A stretch of 64,000 nucleotides of DNA from Corallium rubrum (GCA_964035015.1 CAXIUP010000141.1:62001-126000), one strand, 5' to 3'; positions 41,492 through 53,696 are shown, counted from the first letter of the stretch. Notes: generated by a model from the sequence alone, not told the origin. A program made the numbers and translations.

Positions 41492-43586
41492 CAGTACTGT
41501 GCAGAAATAACCTAACACTGCGTCTGCGGGCGCTCTGCGTGCGGTTGTGCGGCTGCTGCAAGGTCGCTGTGCGTCTGAGGCTGCGCCCGCTTGGGAGATT
41601 GTCTGCGTGCGGTTTCATGTCCGCCTTGCGGCTGCGGTTCTGTAGACGCAGGAACCATAGTTGATGGTCGTCAAACGTCGGAACACCCAAGTGTTACAGA
41701 ATTCAGTCTATCTAAACTATTGAACTGTGTGGATCAACAAATACAGGTACAAAAACCGCCAAAGAAGAAGTCGCTGAGTCGAGAATCTTAGTCTACCTGA
41801 GCGACTGGTATAAAGACTGCCAACAAAAGAGTCGCTGAGATATAAAATCTTGTGATCTAATCTAAACACCAACGAATGAGTCGCGGAGATTCTGAATTCA
41901 GTACATCTAACGACAGCTACATAATTATAAAGATTGCCCGAACGAGTTGATGAGATATATAACTTAGCTATCTAAGCGCGACAGCGATTGACAAGAGCTT
42001 TTCCATAAAGGCGAACTTGGAATCAAACATTCAAACTTCGAAACTATGAAATCAATATCCGAACTTCCGAACCGCGCCGCGTGGAAAATTGATTTTACGT
42101 CAAAAGTTCGCCGTCCGAAAAAGTTAAATCAGTCAAAGTGAACTACTTGATCAAAATGCATGTATTAAAAACTTACCTTGGCAGTATTAAATGCTTTTAA
42201 AGTAATTTTATAAGAAAAGTCAGCGGGTTTTAAAACAACATTATGATTCTACGGCCTGCAGATTGCATGATTGAAAGTTTCATTCCGAAGCGGAGTTTCC
42301 GAAAAACAGTTTTGTAAATTAAAGGTTTACTATAAGAACACTCTTAAAATTTGCCGAACGTTTGTTTGAAGATTTCAGTCGTTAGGGTGAAACTATTAAT
42401 TTCTAACAATTTATGCAATTTCGACAAGCGTCTGTGAGGCAGGCTAATTCCCAAGGCGTTCATTTGTATAAAGACGTCCTAGCGGTTTAGGACCCCACGT
42501 TGCATGCATTTTGTGTTTAAAAAAATACTTTTTCGGCGTAACTGTTGTTGGGACCAAATTCCTAAACTCTGTTTGTTGAGTCGCTATGAACTCAATTCGA
42601 GAAAATTAATCTAGAGACGTATAAATAACTTTTCTTTGCCAAGTTTACGATTCTGTGTATGATTTGCAATAAACACGTTTATATTAGCAGTTACAGTATA
42701 TTCGAACTTTGCATATAAACTCTGAAACTTGATGATTAGCCCTTTCCCGTTTCCGACATATTTTCTTTGAAACTTAATTATTTTTTCGAATCCGTATTAT
42801 TTTATAAATTTTAAATATGAACTACATGTGATTTTTACAGTCAAACCGGATGTTCTCTTGCCCGCAATATTGCAATATTCACGAACAACATTGAAATTTT
42901 CATTGGCTGTTTCCCCGGGTCAATTAACAATCATCATTCACAAGTTGACAGTAATATTTTGTGTTCACGCCGGAATCCATAAAGACGTTTTATTCTCAAA
43001 CCGCCTTGAAAAATAAATATTCCAAGTTTAATTCGGCCGATCAATTCGCGTTCTTGATCATTTCAACATTGATGAATCATCTTCCATCGGCACCTAAAAG
43101 AGGTCTTCTCTCACTGTTGAGCATCGGCAAGTCATCCAGTTCTTCGATATCGAGAGAGAAACAAACTTATTGCCGATCTCGAAGTTTTTACTCCTTCTTC
43201 TAAAATTCTCTTTATATATTGACAATAGAAACGTCGGACGACTTGAGCGTAACAATTAGTTGCAAATTCTGAAAGTTTTCCCATATCAATTGATTTCAAC
43301 ATGCTCTACGTTTGAACGCGGCCTTGATCTCAGAAGCTCAGATGACGCTTATATTACAGTTCGAGAAACGTATGCTGACGATCGGCGCCGATCGTGTTAC
43401 GACGCCTGCGTCTTGCTTGCCGCAGTGTTTGGCTGACCGCAAGGATGCTCGCAGCCAAACCGCCAAACGCCCGCAGCCGCAACCGCCAAGCGTACGCAAC
43501 CGCAGCCGCGAATCGCCCGTATGCGATCCGCAAACATGATCGCAAATTGGGCGCGGATTTTGTTAGGTTATTTCTGCACAGTACTG
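41492..43586. mobile_element. TA-flanked transposon of 2.1 kb, 26-bp perfect inverted ends, non-autonomous
   Basis: CAGTACTGTGCAGAAATAAC at 41492 recurs exactly inverted to end at 43586, and identity covers about 26 bases. TA flanks both ends (41490-41491 and 43587-43588), as with Tc1/mariner/pogo elements. GC-rich subterminal blocks (CTGCGGGCGCTCTGCGTGCG on the left; CGCCCGCAGCCGCAACCGC on the right) are also roughly inverted. The interior has diverged repeats around AGTCGCTGAG at 41770-41950. No transposase frame is present, so it depends on a partner in trans. It lies in an intron of the ankyrin gene. Confidence 0.8.
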
Positions 43587-43588
43587 TA

Positions 43589-45070
43589 GTGTATCTCATT
43601 TGTTTTGCTGTATTATGTTCATGCTCGCACCAAGGGTGATGTGATATATTCAATGAATCAATGTCCTAAAATCTAAGACATAGATCTGGTTTTCATTTGA
43701 CCAATGAGGATATGGGAGTACACCCTGGGTCCCCCCCCCCCCCCCCACACACACACACACACAATCAGTAATGCCCAATGTTTTTCTCAGTACCAATAAA
43801 CAAGTGTATACCTGTAGTTCATTCATTAATAAAACTATTGATGCGATGACAAGCCTGACATAAAATACAAACAGATTTGGAGACTCCAAATATAAAATAA
43901 CATACATGTATATACTGTACATGTAATTTACTCTTTTGGTCTGTTTTTGTTTTACACTAACTGTTTAAGATTACTGTAGACCTTTGTGAGTTGAAAATTG
44001 CCAGTTTTATTCTTTCGGCTTTAAATGTACATAGCAGGAAACGGAAACTGAATGTGCCTGAGGATTTGGAAATTTTCTTTCTTTGTTATTTTAAAGTCTT
44101 TTTCCTAAGTCTTAGTGGTTTTTAGTGAACCCAAGTCTTGGTAGGAGAAGTAAAATTGCAATAAATTTAATTAACATCTGCAGTGAGTCACTCTACTTAG
44201 CCTTGTGGGTGGTTAGGTGCAGACATGGCTACAGAATATGCTGCGATTTGTTGTTACTTGGATTCAGGTCCCCATGCTACTGTACAGTATGTATCGAATT
44301 CCATCCTAGACCTGACCAATTCCATTGGTTGCTGATGGATGGAGGGATGCAATACATTATTAATTAATCTGGAGCGTGTTTTCTCCCACCTTCCAGCAAG
44401 CCATTTAAAGGTGTAATGACTCTGCTGCCCAATGTGCCTAGTTGTTTGTTTTGAGCACTCCCATGCTGGTTCTCCCCATTCACCACGCGCAGTTCCTTAG
44501 CTGTTAACCTTGGTTATTTCATAACCTCATTTAAATCTTTGGAATATTGAAAATCCCAGATGTACTTTTTGAGAACGGACAGTTCTGATTGACATCTGGT
44601 GTAAACAAATGCAAAAACTTTGAACCTAATGTATGCATTAATGCTTTAACTTCTTAAAGTAGAATGTATTGGTCAAGCAAGGAGAGTGAAATATTTTCCC
44701 CCTTTTTAATAGACGAAAAATTTTTAGCACAGTGTTGTAATCAGTTGCAGTATATAAGCTTTGCAGTGATATCCAGGTTTACACAATTTTTAATTAATAC
44801 ACAGAGTACTTTATTGTTTTTGCCAATGTACCCAAACGTTTACACCAGGGTTTCTCAAGCTTTTTTTAGCCACGTACCATTGATGGTTTGGGCAAATGCC
44901 TCCAGACCACTTTAACCTGTCGAAATTAGCAGAGAAATGTAAGGAAAATTAACTCAATTTTGTATGTTTAACTACTTGAATGTTTTGCTTGGTGACAAAT
45001 TGTAATACAAGCAAGAAGTTGTGGAAACACCACATGTTGTTTTTTTTATTGCTGATTTATTGCTTTCGAC
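43589..45070. other. Intron sequence, mostly unassigned
   Basis: A poly-C/(CA)n tract lies at about 43731-43762. Frames of 80-90 codons at 43650-43922 and 44125-44367 show no domains. No other repeats were identified. Confidence 0.4.
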
Positions 45071-45079
45071 TTTTTTGCT

Positions 45080-46190
45080 CTGATGAAGGCCTGAGTCAAC
45101 AGGTCAAAAGCTCAGCAATAAAGAATAAACATGGTATTGCGACGAATTTTTATTTGATTAATAATTTGTTCTCACTAAATTAGCAATGACAGCGTAACAC
45201 AACTAATTTTGCGTATGACGTCACATACTGTCTGACTCCCCAGTATCTGCTCTCATTGTTAATTTAGCAATCGAAAATATTGAACAAAGGACATTAGCTA
45301 CATTACCAGTGAAGTCATTATTCTGGAAACGTTATGCTGATGTGAATGTCTGCGGTATTCAAGGATAAAGTGGCAATTAATATTTTAAACCACTTAAATT
45401 CTATCGAACTTTCAGTCTTATTCACGGCGACACAGTAGAAGGCGAAACGAATAGAAGTTGGGTTTTTTTGGATTTAATTGTCAAGAGAACAGACCACGGG
45501 AAACGGGGGTTTACGCACACTGGAAAGTACTGTACCTTCCATTTGACTTTCATCATCGCATATGCCGTAGATAAGAAGTCCGTTTGTAGAACTTTGTTTT
45601 TGAGAGCCCAGGGCATACCATCTAGTTCCGATTTGAGGGAAATGAGCACAGTACATGTTTGTGTGTGACGTTTTGAAGGCAAAGAACTATCCTGATTATT
45701 TTTTTATAAAAACAGCTTAAAACCAGTTATACCACCACGTACTACCACTGAAAATGAAAATTTGGTGATGGGTTTTGCGGTTGTTCTGGTAGTTTCATCG
45801 TAAAATTGGCGCAAAAGCCTTCCTTAACGTTGGGTCATATTTTTGAAAAAACTGGGGATCGTATTGCGAAAGAACAGAGAAAAAATCCTATTTATTCCAT
45901 TGCGTTCAATGACTGTAATTAGGAGTACATCGAGCAGACTAAATGTCAGTTTGGTACGCGGTTGAAAGAGCACCAAAAGGCTATTTTCTTTTCAAAAAAG
46001 GAAATTCTGCTTTGTTGTAGCACGCCTGCTGAACTATTCATGAGATGGAGTGGCATGATTCAAAAATTATCACCAGCAATCCACGGTATCATCAAAGACG
46101 TTGTTTGGAGGCATGGCATATTAATAGCTTCCACGCTCCATTAAACCAGGGTGACCGCGGGCCAGAAGCCGATTTGTATCTTGTTGATGA
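45080..46190 (+). pseudogene. Penelope-like element, decayed reverse transcriptase and GIY-YIG endonuclease
   Basis: The plus strand encodes, in shifting frames, the end of a Penelope-type reverse transcriptase (KKSVCRTLFLRAQGIPSSSD then LRE, 45560-45640; AKNYPDYFFIK, 45680-45715). Then comes FEKTGDRIAKEQRKNPIYSI and the endonuclease core NPIYSIAFNDCN-stop-EYIEQT and GTRLKEHQKA (45885-45990), which is the GIY-YIG fold used by canonical Penelope-like elements. The second half of the motif is EYIEQ, so a key glycine is lost. Multiple stops and frameshifts make it inactive. At its 5' side, 45080-45109, lies a degraded hammerhead-like motif (CTGATGA, stem, AAAA instead of GAAA). Confidence 0.75.
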
Positions 46191-46389
46191 TAACGTCATT
46201 GGTTATATTTGAGATGATAAATATGAGACCTTTCCTTACAACGATTACACGTGGGTCATGAACAGTAACTTTTTAAGTTGCATTCAAAAAATTTTTAAGC
46301 CAGAGTAGCGTCTGTAGTATGGGAAGAAGGGTAATGGAGCGACGTCATGAGGGGAGCAAAAAGCTCCACCCAACCATTTTTAGCCTGAA

Positions 46390-47480
46390 GGCCCTGTTAC
46401 ACAGTGAAATTTTTTATGCAACTTTTCTCGCAATGATGACTCATGCAGCATTGCAGTTGCAAGACACGGGGTGTTACACGCTGCAACGCGTTTATGCAAT
46501 TTTCCAATGATCTGGATTTCGATAAAAGCGGATAGACTGGGGAGAGGTTCGATTGAATGCCAAATTATAACAAAATATTGCGAGACAAGTTGCTGAAGGG
46601 GTGTTACACGGTGCAACACTGAAACAAATTGCTGCAATCGTTGTAGAAAGTAGAACCTGATTTTACTTTGTGCAACGATTGTTGCAACTTGTCTCGCAAC
46701 GATTTTGACCATTGCACAGCATGTTACACGGTGCGATGGTTCATGCAACTTGTCTCACAACGATTTTGACCATTGCACAGCATATTACACGGTGCAATGG
46801 TTCATGCAACTTGTCACGCAACGATTTTGACCATTGCACAGCATGTTACACGGTGCAATGGTTCATGCAACTTGTCTCGCAACGATTTTGACCATTGCAC
46901 AGCATGTTACACGGTGCAATGGTTCATGCAACTTGTCTCGCAACGATTTTGACCATTGCACAGCATGTTACACGGTGCAATGGTTCATGCAACTTGTCTC
47001 ACAACGATTTTGACCATTGCACAGCATGTTACACGGTGCAATGGTTCATGCAACTTGTCTCACAACGATTTTGACCATTGCACAGCATATTACACGGTGC
47101 AATGGTTCATGCAACTTGTCACGCAACGATTTTGACCATTGCACAGCATGTTACACGATGCAATGGTTCATGCAACTTGTCTCGCAACGATTTTGACCAT
47201 TGCACAGCATGTTACACGGTGCAATGGTTCATGCAACTTGTCTCGCAACGATTTTGACCATTGCACAGCATGTTACACGGTGCAATGGTTCATGCAACTT
47301 GTCTCGCAACGATTTTGACCATTGCACAGCATGTTACACGGTGCAATGGTTCATGCAACTTGTCTCACAACGATTTTGACCATTGCACAGCATGTTACAC
47401 GGTGCAATGGTTCATGCAACTTGTCGCACAACGGCGTTGCATGACAAGTTGCATGAAAAATTGCACCGTGTAATAGGCCT
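46390..47480. mobile_element. MITE of the CTGTTACAC family expanded by an internal 61-bp satellite
   Basis: The left end GGCCCTGTTACACAGTGAAA and the right end, inverted GGCCTATTACACGGTGCAAT, bound it. The flanks TGAA and TTAA, compared with the intact TTAA in the mirror arm, suggest a TTAA target. Between about 46720 and 47430 lie some 11 to 12 near-identical 61-bp units of CATGTTACACGGTGCAATGG, TTCATGCAACTTGTC, TCGCAACGATTTTGACC and ATTGCACAG. Each unit resembles the element's own end. Variation is limited to TCTCGCA, TCTCACA and TCACGCA. Confidence 0.85.
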
Positions 47481-47699
47481 TTAAAACGCTTAGCAACGTT
47501 CAACGAAGCAATATGAATGTATTAAGACACTTAGAACCTAAATATTCAAACAGATCGAAGTCGTCACGGAATTATTGTAAGTTAACCCTAGTTTATAAAA
47601 TAAGTGAAGAAATCCAGAAGTCGTGACAAGAACTTTAGCTTTCGGACGAGGAGTCACTTCGAGACCCTGTAAGGAGAACGTACGTTACTAACAAAATAT

Positions 47700-48065
47700 T
47701 AATAAGGGGAAGATAAGGAAGATAACGGGAAGATAAGGAAGATAAGGAAAAGATAAGAGGAAGATAAGGGGAAGATGAGAAGAATATAAGGAGAATTTAA
47801 AGGGAAGATAAGAAGAAGATATGAGGGAGATAAAGAAGATAAGGGGAAGATACATGTAAGAGGTAGATAAGGAAGATACGAAGAAGATAAGAGGAAGATA
47901 AGGAGGATAAGATGAAGATAAGGAAGATAAGAGGAAGATAAGGAAGATAGAAGGAAGATAACAAGAAGATAAGGGAAGATACGAGGGAGATAAGGAAGAT
48001 AAGGATAAGAGGAAGATAAAAGGAAGATAGGGGAAGATAAGGGAACATAAGAGGGAGATAAGATG
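47700..48065. repeat. Purine-rich minisatellite, GGAAGATAA units
   Basis: About 35-40 irregular units of GGAAGATAAG and variants (9-11 bases) fill the loop of the composite foldback element. Frames on the minus strand are low-complexity artefacts. Confidence 0.9.
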
Positions 48066-48587
48066 GCAATGCCCCTTATTACCCCCTACATCTCCTGAAT
48101 ACCTCCAAAAAATTAATTAAATACACTACACTATGCAGATATATCCTCCACGTACGTGCATGTGCACTCAGCCATCCCATAGCCAAATATTTCGTTAGTA
48201 TCTTACGTTCTTCTTACGGGTCTCGAAGTGACTCCTCGTCCGAAATCTTAAGTTCTTGTCACGACTTCTGGATTTCTTCACTTATTTTATAAACTACGAT
48301 TAACTTAGCAATAACTCTGTGATGACTTAGTTCGATCTGTTTGAATATTTATGTTCTAAGTGTCTTAATATACTCATATTTCTTCGTTGAACGTTGCCAA
48401 GCGTTTTAAGGCTAAAAATGTTGACGTCATGGTTGGAGCAAAAAGCTCCACCCGCGCCAGAAGTCCTCTTCCCTATACTACTAGCGTTAAACTGTGTCTG
48501 ATTCTTTGGCTGTGTTGGGAACCATTTGTTAATTACTTGTAAGTTAAACATTTGATGTGCATTGACATTATTGTTGTGCTTTTTAGT

Positions 48588-48653
48588 AAAAAATAATGGC
48601 GAGTTTTGTGATGTGGCCAAGTTTCTGAGGACAAAGTTGCAGGAAAGACAAGG
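48588..48653 (+). CDS. Ankyrin-repeat protein, exon 3
   Basis: A 66-base exon between TTTTTAG|TAAAA and CAAG|GTAATA, phase 1 at both edges. It completes the last ankyrin repeat begun in exon 2: IA-V-KNNGEFCDVAKFL and then RTKLQERQ. The perfect phase match and the continuing repeat pattern support it although it lies 8.6 kb downstream of exon 2. Confidence 0.8.
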
Positions 48654-48879
48654 TAATATTAGCTATTAATAATTACCGATAGGTCACCAACTACATTTCA
48701 AGTGAGCCTGACTTTGCTGCTTTGAAATTTAGTAAAAGATGTTGACATTGACATCCTTGTTGTGTTGTGGTGAGAGTTAGTTTTGTTGGTTTATGAGAAA
48801 ATCTTGACGAAAAGTAAAAACAAATTAACAGGTAACTAGTGGTAATAGGTGTTAGCAAGAGAGCATAAAGGTTAGAGAA

Positions 48880-49160
48880 GGAATGTCTTAATACCTTCAG
48901 GGGTGTCTCCAGTCTAAACGACATAGTGCGTCCTCATTACAGACCTTACGATGCTAGGAGGACGACGGCGGTTAAAAAGCAACACAAATTTTATAATTAA
49001 ATAAAGTCTGGAATGACTAACTATTATATTTGATATTTGAAGCTACTGTAGTTTAATGACTTCCAAAACGCTCCAGATTTTTCCACGATCTCTCTAGACG
49101 GATGTCGTGATCACCTTTTGCAAGCTTTAACTCAAATTGGTTCTATTATATTTATTTTAG
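48880..49160 (+). repeat. Dispersed repeat, copy also at 60895-61080
   Basis: GTGTCTCCAGTCTAAACGAC and TCTAGACGGATGTCGTGATC followed by CTTTAACTCAAA are shared, in order and orientation, with the 3' body of the SINE-like unit at 60726-61150. This copy lacks the tRNA-like head. Confidence 0.65.
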
Positions 49161-49430
49161 TTTATTTTATTTTATTTGATTCTTTCCTGGTAGTCCTGAT
49201 ACAAAGCGCTGAAAAACGTGACCGGGGGTTTTCGATATTCGATCCTAGTAGAAAGTTATACATCATTTTGTAAATTGAACGAAAAAATCCTGAAGTAAAC
49301 GCACGGGAATAGCCGTCAAAAAAGCTTTCGGAATTATTGAATTCCCCATCACAGTTTTGTTTTGTGATATATTTATCTGTCATTTCTGAAAATTTGCGTG
49401 AAATTGAACAAATTCTCGTTAACTTGTAAG
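49144..49430 (+). repeat. Dispersed repeat, copy also at 63008-63270
   Basis: The words TCTTTCCTGGTAGTCCTGAT, CAAAGCGCT, CGGGAATAGCCGTCAA and CGGAATTATTGAATTCCC occur in both copies in the same order and orientation. No coding capacity. Family unknown. Confidence 0.7.
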
Positions 49431-50325
49431 CGAAGAACCAGTGTTCTAACCAATCAGTGGCCAGGCCTTAGTAGAGGGTGAGGAGTAGGGTCATGGAGGG
49501 CCTGCAACTAAACCTGTATATTTTGCTTTCCCGCCCTCAAGTTTGTGACAATAAATTAATCAAAATCACTTTCGGTATTTTCCGTCTAGGTGCCGTTTCC
49601 ATCTGCACAGGCTACCAGACTCTGTTTATGATATTTCTCCAAACTGCTTGCCTTTTCCAAGACTTTTTCGCAGTTTTATTTATATGAGCAGCAAGAGCAT
49701 AATCAAAATGTCTTTTTTGTAAATTTTGTGAAGTTCTGAGCTATACTTCCCGAAATATTAGCTTTCGATTAAAGCGCTTATGCAGCGAAAAATAAGTTCG
49801 GGAGAGACTCTTATTTCAAAGAACTTTTGAAGTTATAAAGATTGACGTTCGTAGCTGTTCCATATCTCACTTTGTTCTTTGGATATTGAGATTTGCGTGA
49901 TATGCAAATAACATCACATAGACGTCATACTGCATAATGACTTGTTGGAAAATCCTTATTGCAAATCACTTGAAACTTTTCATGTATAGTAAACGATTTT
50001 CATTGCTAAGTCTCGCCGCTCATTGTCTCGGCGAGAACAAGTTATGGGATGAAAAACTTTGACCTCGGCTGACACGGGTTTACTACGTGAAGAAACTCGA
50101 AACCAAATCGATTTTGTGGAAATAAAAGGAGGAAACCGGAATAAAAGTTTATGAAGTATCATATTCTCCCCAAACTCAGAAAAACCCTGAAACGTCTAAA
50201 GCCTGAAACATACCAGGACGTTAGACTTCAACACCAACATTATTTAGACTTCTAGTTGGAGGTCTGAAATTGGGTTATGTATTGTACAGTTTTGGTCTGT
50301 TCAGTTTGCGCACTTTATAATCACT

Positions 50326-50348
50326 CTGATGAAGGGCTCCGCCCGAAA
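50326..50348 (+). ncRNA. Hammerhead-like core motif (unproven)
   Basis: CTGATGA, then A, a perfect stem GGGC-TCC-GCCC, then GAAAC. Order and bases match the core of a hammerhead ribozyme except for the extra A before stem II. Stems I and III cannot be drawn convincingly, so it is probably a relic of a retroelement end rather than an active ribozyme. Confidence 0.25.
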
Positions 50349-51999
50349 CGCCAGAACCTCGCTTACAAAATTTCCGGCAGTTTACCACCCTTCCTATTTG
50401 GTGTAGTGTCGGAAGACTGCCTACGCAGGACTCTACTTTAGTCGGTTCTTGTTCGGTTGTCGTGAAAAGTATCAAACCACGAAAACACTACCATAGAAAG
50501 ACTCAACTATATAACTGAACATGGAACAGGATTCCGAACTAGGATACACATTATAGAGGGCAAGTCTGAAGTAGGGTATAACATTAAGAGTCTGGTCTAA
50601 ACTAGGGTATGGAAAATCACAGATTTTGGTCGGAAATAGGGTAAGAGCGACTCACCCTGACCCAAAAAATCCGACGATTACCCCCCGGGTAAAAATGTTG
50701 CCGAGGCAAACATGCCTTAACTAAAGGACGGAAAAGCAGGGGCGGAGAAGGAAACAACACGACCATAGCAAACCGCGGTAATGTAAAGCTTTATTCCAGT
50801 TTCATACAGAGGATGTGATCGTCGGCTCACAGTGGATCATTAACGTCGTTCCCTTTGAGTAGCTGAGGCGAAGCAAGTTCTTGCGATATGGCCACGGCGC
50901 CCACAATTGAAACAGGTAGGAGGGATACCACGCCTGGCGTATGGTGTGCAGAGATCAATATAATCCTGAAAACTTGGTCTGACATTATGTCAGACCAACC
51001 CACGTTTTGGTCGGACATGATCGGACACTAATTATTTCTAGAACTCAAAAGAGAAAAGTTGTACGGTACATTGTATTGTAACAACTACAACCGTATGCAT
51101 AATGGTCAACACAATATCAACAGAACAACAACTCAGTCACAGTATAATATAAAATACTTATACTAGTACACGACAAAAAAATCTTCTTCTTCTTGGAGCT
51201 AGTAGAGAGAGTGCTATCCGCCGTTCTTTTTCGACTGGACATGGCTAAACGCCACCGGTCACACGTACATAACAAGTTACATGATACTTTAAACGCATTC
51301 ATAAATTAATAATTAAAATGAAGGGGATTACCTGTCAGCCAATCAGTATTTAGCGTTCAGTATCTGAACGTTAATTCAAAAAGTACATGGGTTTAGTTGT
51401 AGCCCTTTCTTTTCTTTCCATCCCTTCTTCTCCAAGGACCCAGGATTATCAAAACGCTTACATTTTTCTGAAAAATCCGAAAAAGTATAGTTGTGTGAAC
51501 TTCTCACCAATTGTACAGGCTGTAACGTATCACAATGAGAAGTCGACCGCAAATAGGATTATAATTCAAAAAATAATTCAAGCTAGAAAATTTCAGCGGA
51601 ATTCATAAAATTAATTGGTCGCGATGAATAACTGATTTGCAGATTTATTTAACGGTAACACTTCTATTTCCTTCACTTGGCAATGTTCTTTTTCCTTAAA
51701 GGTCAACTCAAGGCAAATTATTTTTCCAGCTTGTTATATGCGCCAAAGTATGGAGAATACGAATATGATTATAAAAATTTAAAGCGTACCGTACTTTTTG
51801 TTCATTTCTGAATTTTTTTAACGAAGTGTTCTAAAAAATGCCGTGTTTTATATAAAAAGTCTGGCACTAGAAAATTTGCGACGTGAACAGTTGAACCTGG
51901 ACGATTGAAATCATAAGAAAAGCTGATTTATGATGAATATAACTTGTACAAGTTTCCAACCGCACATGTATTAAAGTATTTGACGCTTTTCGAGTGTGT

Positions 52000-52350
52000 T
52001 TATTTTATTTTATTTTATTTTATTTTATTTTATTTTATTTTATTTTATTTTATTTTATTTTATTTTATTTTATTTTATTTTATTTTATTTTATTTTATTT
52101 TATTTTATTTTATTTTATTTTATTTTATTTTATTTTATTTTATTTTATTTTATTTTATTTTATTTTATTTTATTTTATTTTATTTTATTTTATTTTATTT
52201 TATTTTATTTTATTTTATTTTATTTTATTTTATTTTATTTTATTTTATTTTATTTTATTTTATTTTATTTTATTTTATTTTATTTTATTTTATTTTATTT
52301 TATTTTATTTTATTTTATTTTAATTTTATTTTATTTTATTTTATTTTATT
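52000..52350. repeat. (TTTTA)n pentanucleotide microsatellite, 350 bp
   Basis: About 70 units, perfect except for one base near 52321. Frames of repeated Phe-Ile-Leu-Phe-Tyr are artefacts. It is followed directly by the hexamer array. Confidence 0.97.
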
Positions 52351-52351
52351 A

Positions 52352-52501
52352 GTTACAGTTACACATTACAATTACAATTTACAATTACAATTACAGTTAC
52401 AATTACAATTACAATTACAATTACAATTACATTACAATTACAATTACAATTACAGTTACAATTACAATTACAATTACAATTACAATTACAATTACAATTA
52501 C
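52352..52501. repeat. (ACAATT)n hexamer microsatellite
   Basis: About 24 units of TTACAA/ACAATT with occasional TTACAG, abutting the pentanucleotide array. Confidence 0.95.
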
Positions 52502-52941
52502 AGAACGGAAACATTTTGGCAGGGCCACCGCAACAGCAAAAGCCAATTACTGCGGCCCCGTTTACATTAATGGATCGCGAAATCGTTCCTCCATTTACGT
52601 CACAAACTTGCTAGTGCCAGGCTCTTTCTTTTTTCCCATCATATTCGGATTCTACGTGCTTTAATACATATACAAAGCGAAAAATGTAATTTGCCTAGAG
52701 AAACACTACGTTAAAAAAGCATAGTCTATTGAAAGATGATATATAAACTAAGCAAAAACCCTTGTTTCTTCTTGTTAATGTTTATGCAAACTTGTGCACG
52801 GTGAGAACAAGAGAAGCAATCATCCAATAGCAGCGTTTGGATGCAATCACTTAATCACAGCCCATTAATAGATGTTTTGAAGCTTGCGGAGTGTCCAGAT
52901 CATATCTTAAGGTTCTCTGCTTTAACAATCTCTCTTTGTAG

Positions 52942-53082
52942 TTTTTGAAGCTCAAGCAGAAGCGCTATTTAAGCAATTAGCGGAGTCTGATGACAACTGT
53001 TCTTGGGATAAAGTTTTAGAAAAATGTATTCTTGACGGAAATCGTGAGCTTGCTGATTTTGTCAGAAAGAAAATTGGAAGAG
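52942..53082 (+). CDS. Ankyrin-repeat protein, exon 4
   Basis: Bounded by CTCTTTGTAG acceptor and AGAG|GTAAGT donor, phase 1 at both edges, 141 bases. It encodes VFEAQAEALFKQLAESDDNC and then SWDKVLEKCILDGNRELADF and VRKKIGR. The sequence is helical and charged and is not an ankyrin repeat; it looks like a C-terminal helical domain of unknown family. The ideal donor and continued phase support a further exon downstream. Confidence 0.75.
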
Positions 53083-53696
53083 GTAAGTTGTGCTAGGTAG
53101 TTGTTCTCAATTGAAACGTGTTGCCATGTTGATTTATAATGCGTATTTATGTCAGGATTTTATTATCAGAAATTCAGAACCAGCTTTAAGGTTACAGAAT
53201 GCCCTAGAAAGTAAAAAATTTCAATTCAGGAAATGATATTTTTACATATTTGTAAAGCTTATAAAGATCTACAGTATCACCTGGCAAAAGTTTGATTTAA
53301 AAATATTGAAAATTGAATGAGGTATTGAGTAAAACGTTACCCAAGTCTCTATCCGTGGCGGGAAAGTCTGTTATTTTAGTATCAAATTTTATTCTATGAA
53401 ATTTTATTATATGTCGACAGAACTCGCGTATCAACGCCTTGTAAAAGGAATAAAAGCCAGTTTTGTAAGTCTCGGAAGAAATCAGTCACCGACAAGAAAG
53501 CTGCATTTTGAGAGTAGAAAAAGAAATATTTATCCTTGAGTGGCAAAGGCTCATGCTTCAAGTAGGAAAAGGAATGACCAAAGCTTTTCCCAGATAAGCC
53601 TTCCTGAGGCTTTCTCCCTCTCCTTAGAGAGTAGATTCTCATCCGTTTTACATTTTGAATTCTCAGAAACTCTTGTTCTCTTCTGCCTCTTTACAG

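Larger units (their letters stand above)
46308..48486. mobile_element. Composite foldback element, 2.2 kb, in the ankyrin gene intron
   Basis: Outer ends GTAGTATGGGAAGA and TCTTCCCTATACTAC are inverted, as are GAGCAAAAAGCTCCACCC on the left and its mirror on the right. Long arms pair: 47481-47700 with 48187-48415, sharing words such as AGAAGTCGTGACAAGAACTT and GACGAGGAGTCACTTCGAGA. The centre is a purine-rich array. The left arm is interrupted by the element at 46390-47480; the right arm shows the uninterrupted sequence (TTTTTAGCCTTAAAACGCTT in reverse). Confidence 0.75.
48654..52941. other. Third intron of the ankyrin gene (4.3 kb)
   Basis: Holds two dispersed repeats (48880-49160 and 49144-49440), a CTGATGA...GAAA motif at 50326-50348, a short inverted repeat near 50975-51025 (TGGTCTGACATTATGTCAGACCA), the pentanucleotide array and the hexamer array. 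No exon was found; frames at 49478-49687 and 51387-51608 lack domains. Confidence 0.5.

Noticed and set aside
46720..47430. CRISPR-like 61-bp periodicity
   Set aside because: The units are near-identical over their full length with no variable spacer part.
51944..52570. A 208-codon frame of repeated Phe-Ile-Leu-Phe-Tyr
   Set aside because: Direct translation of a TTTTA microsatellite followed by the hexamer array.
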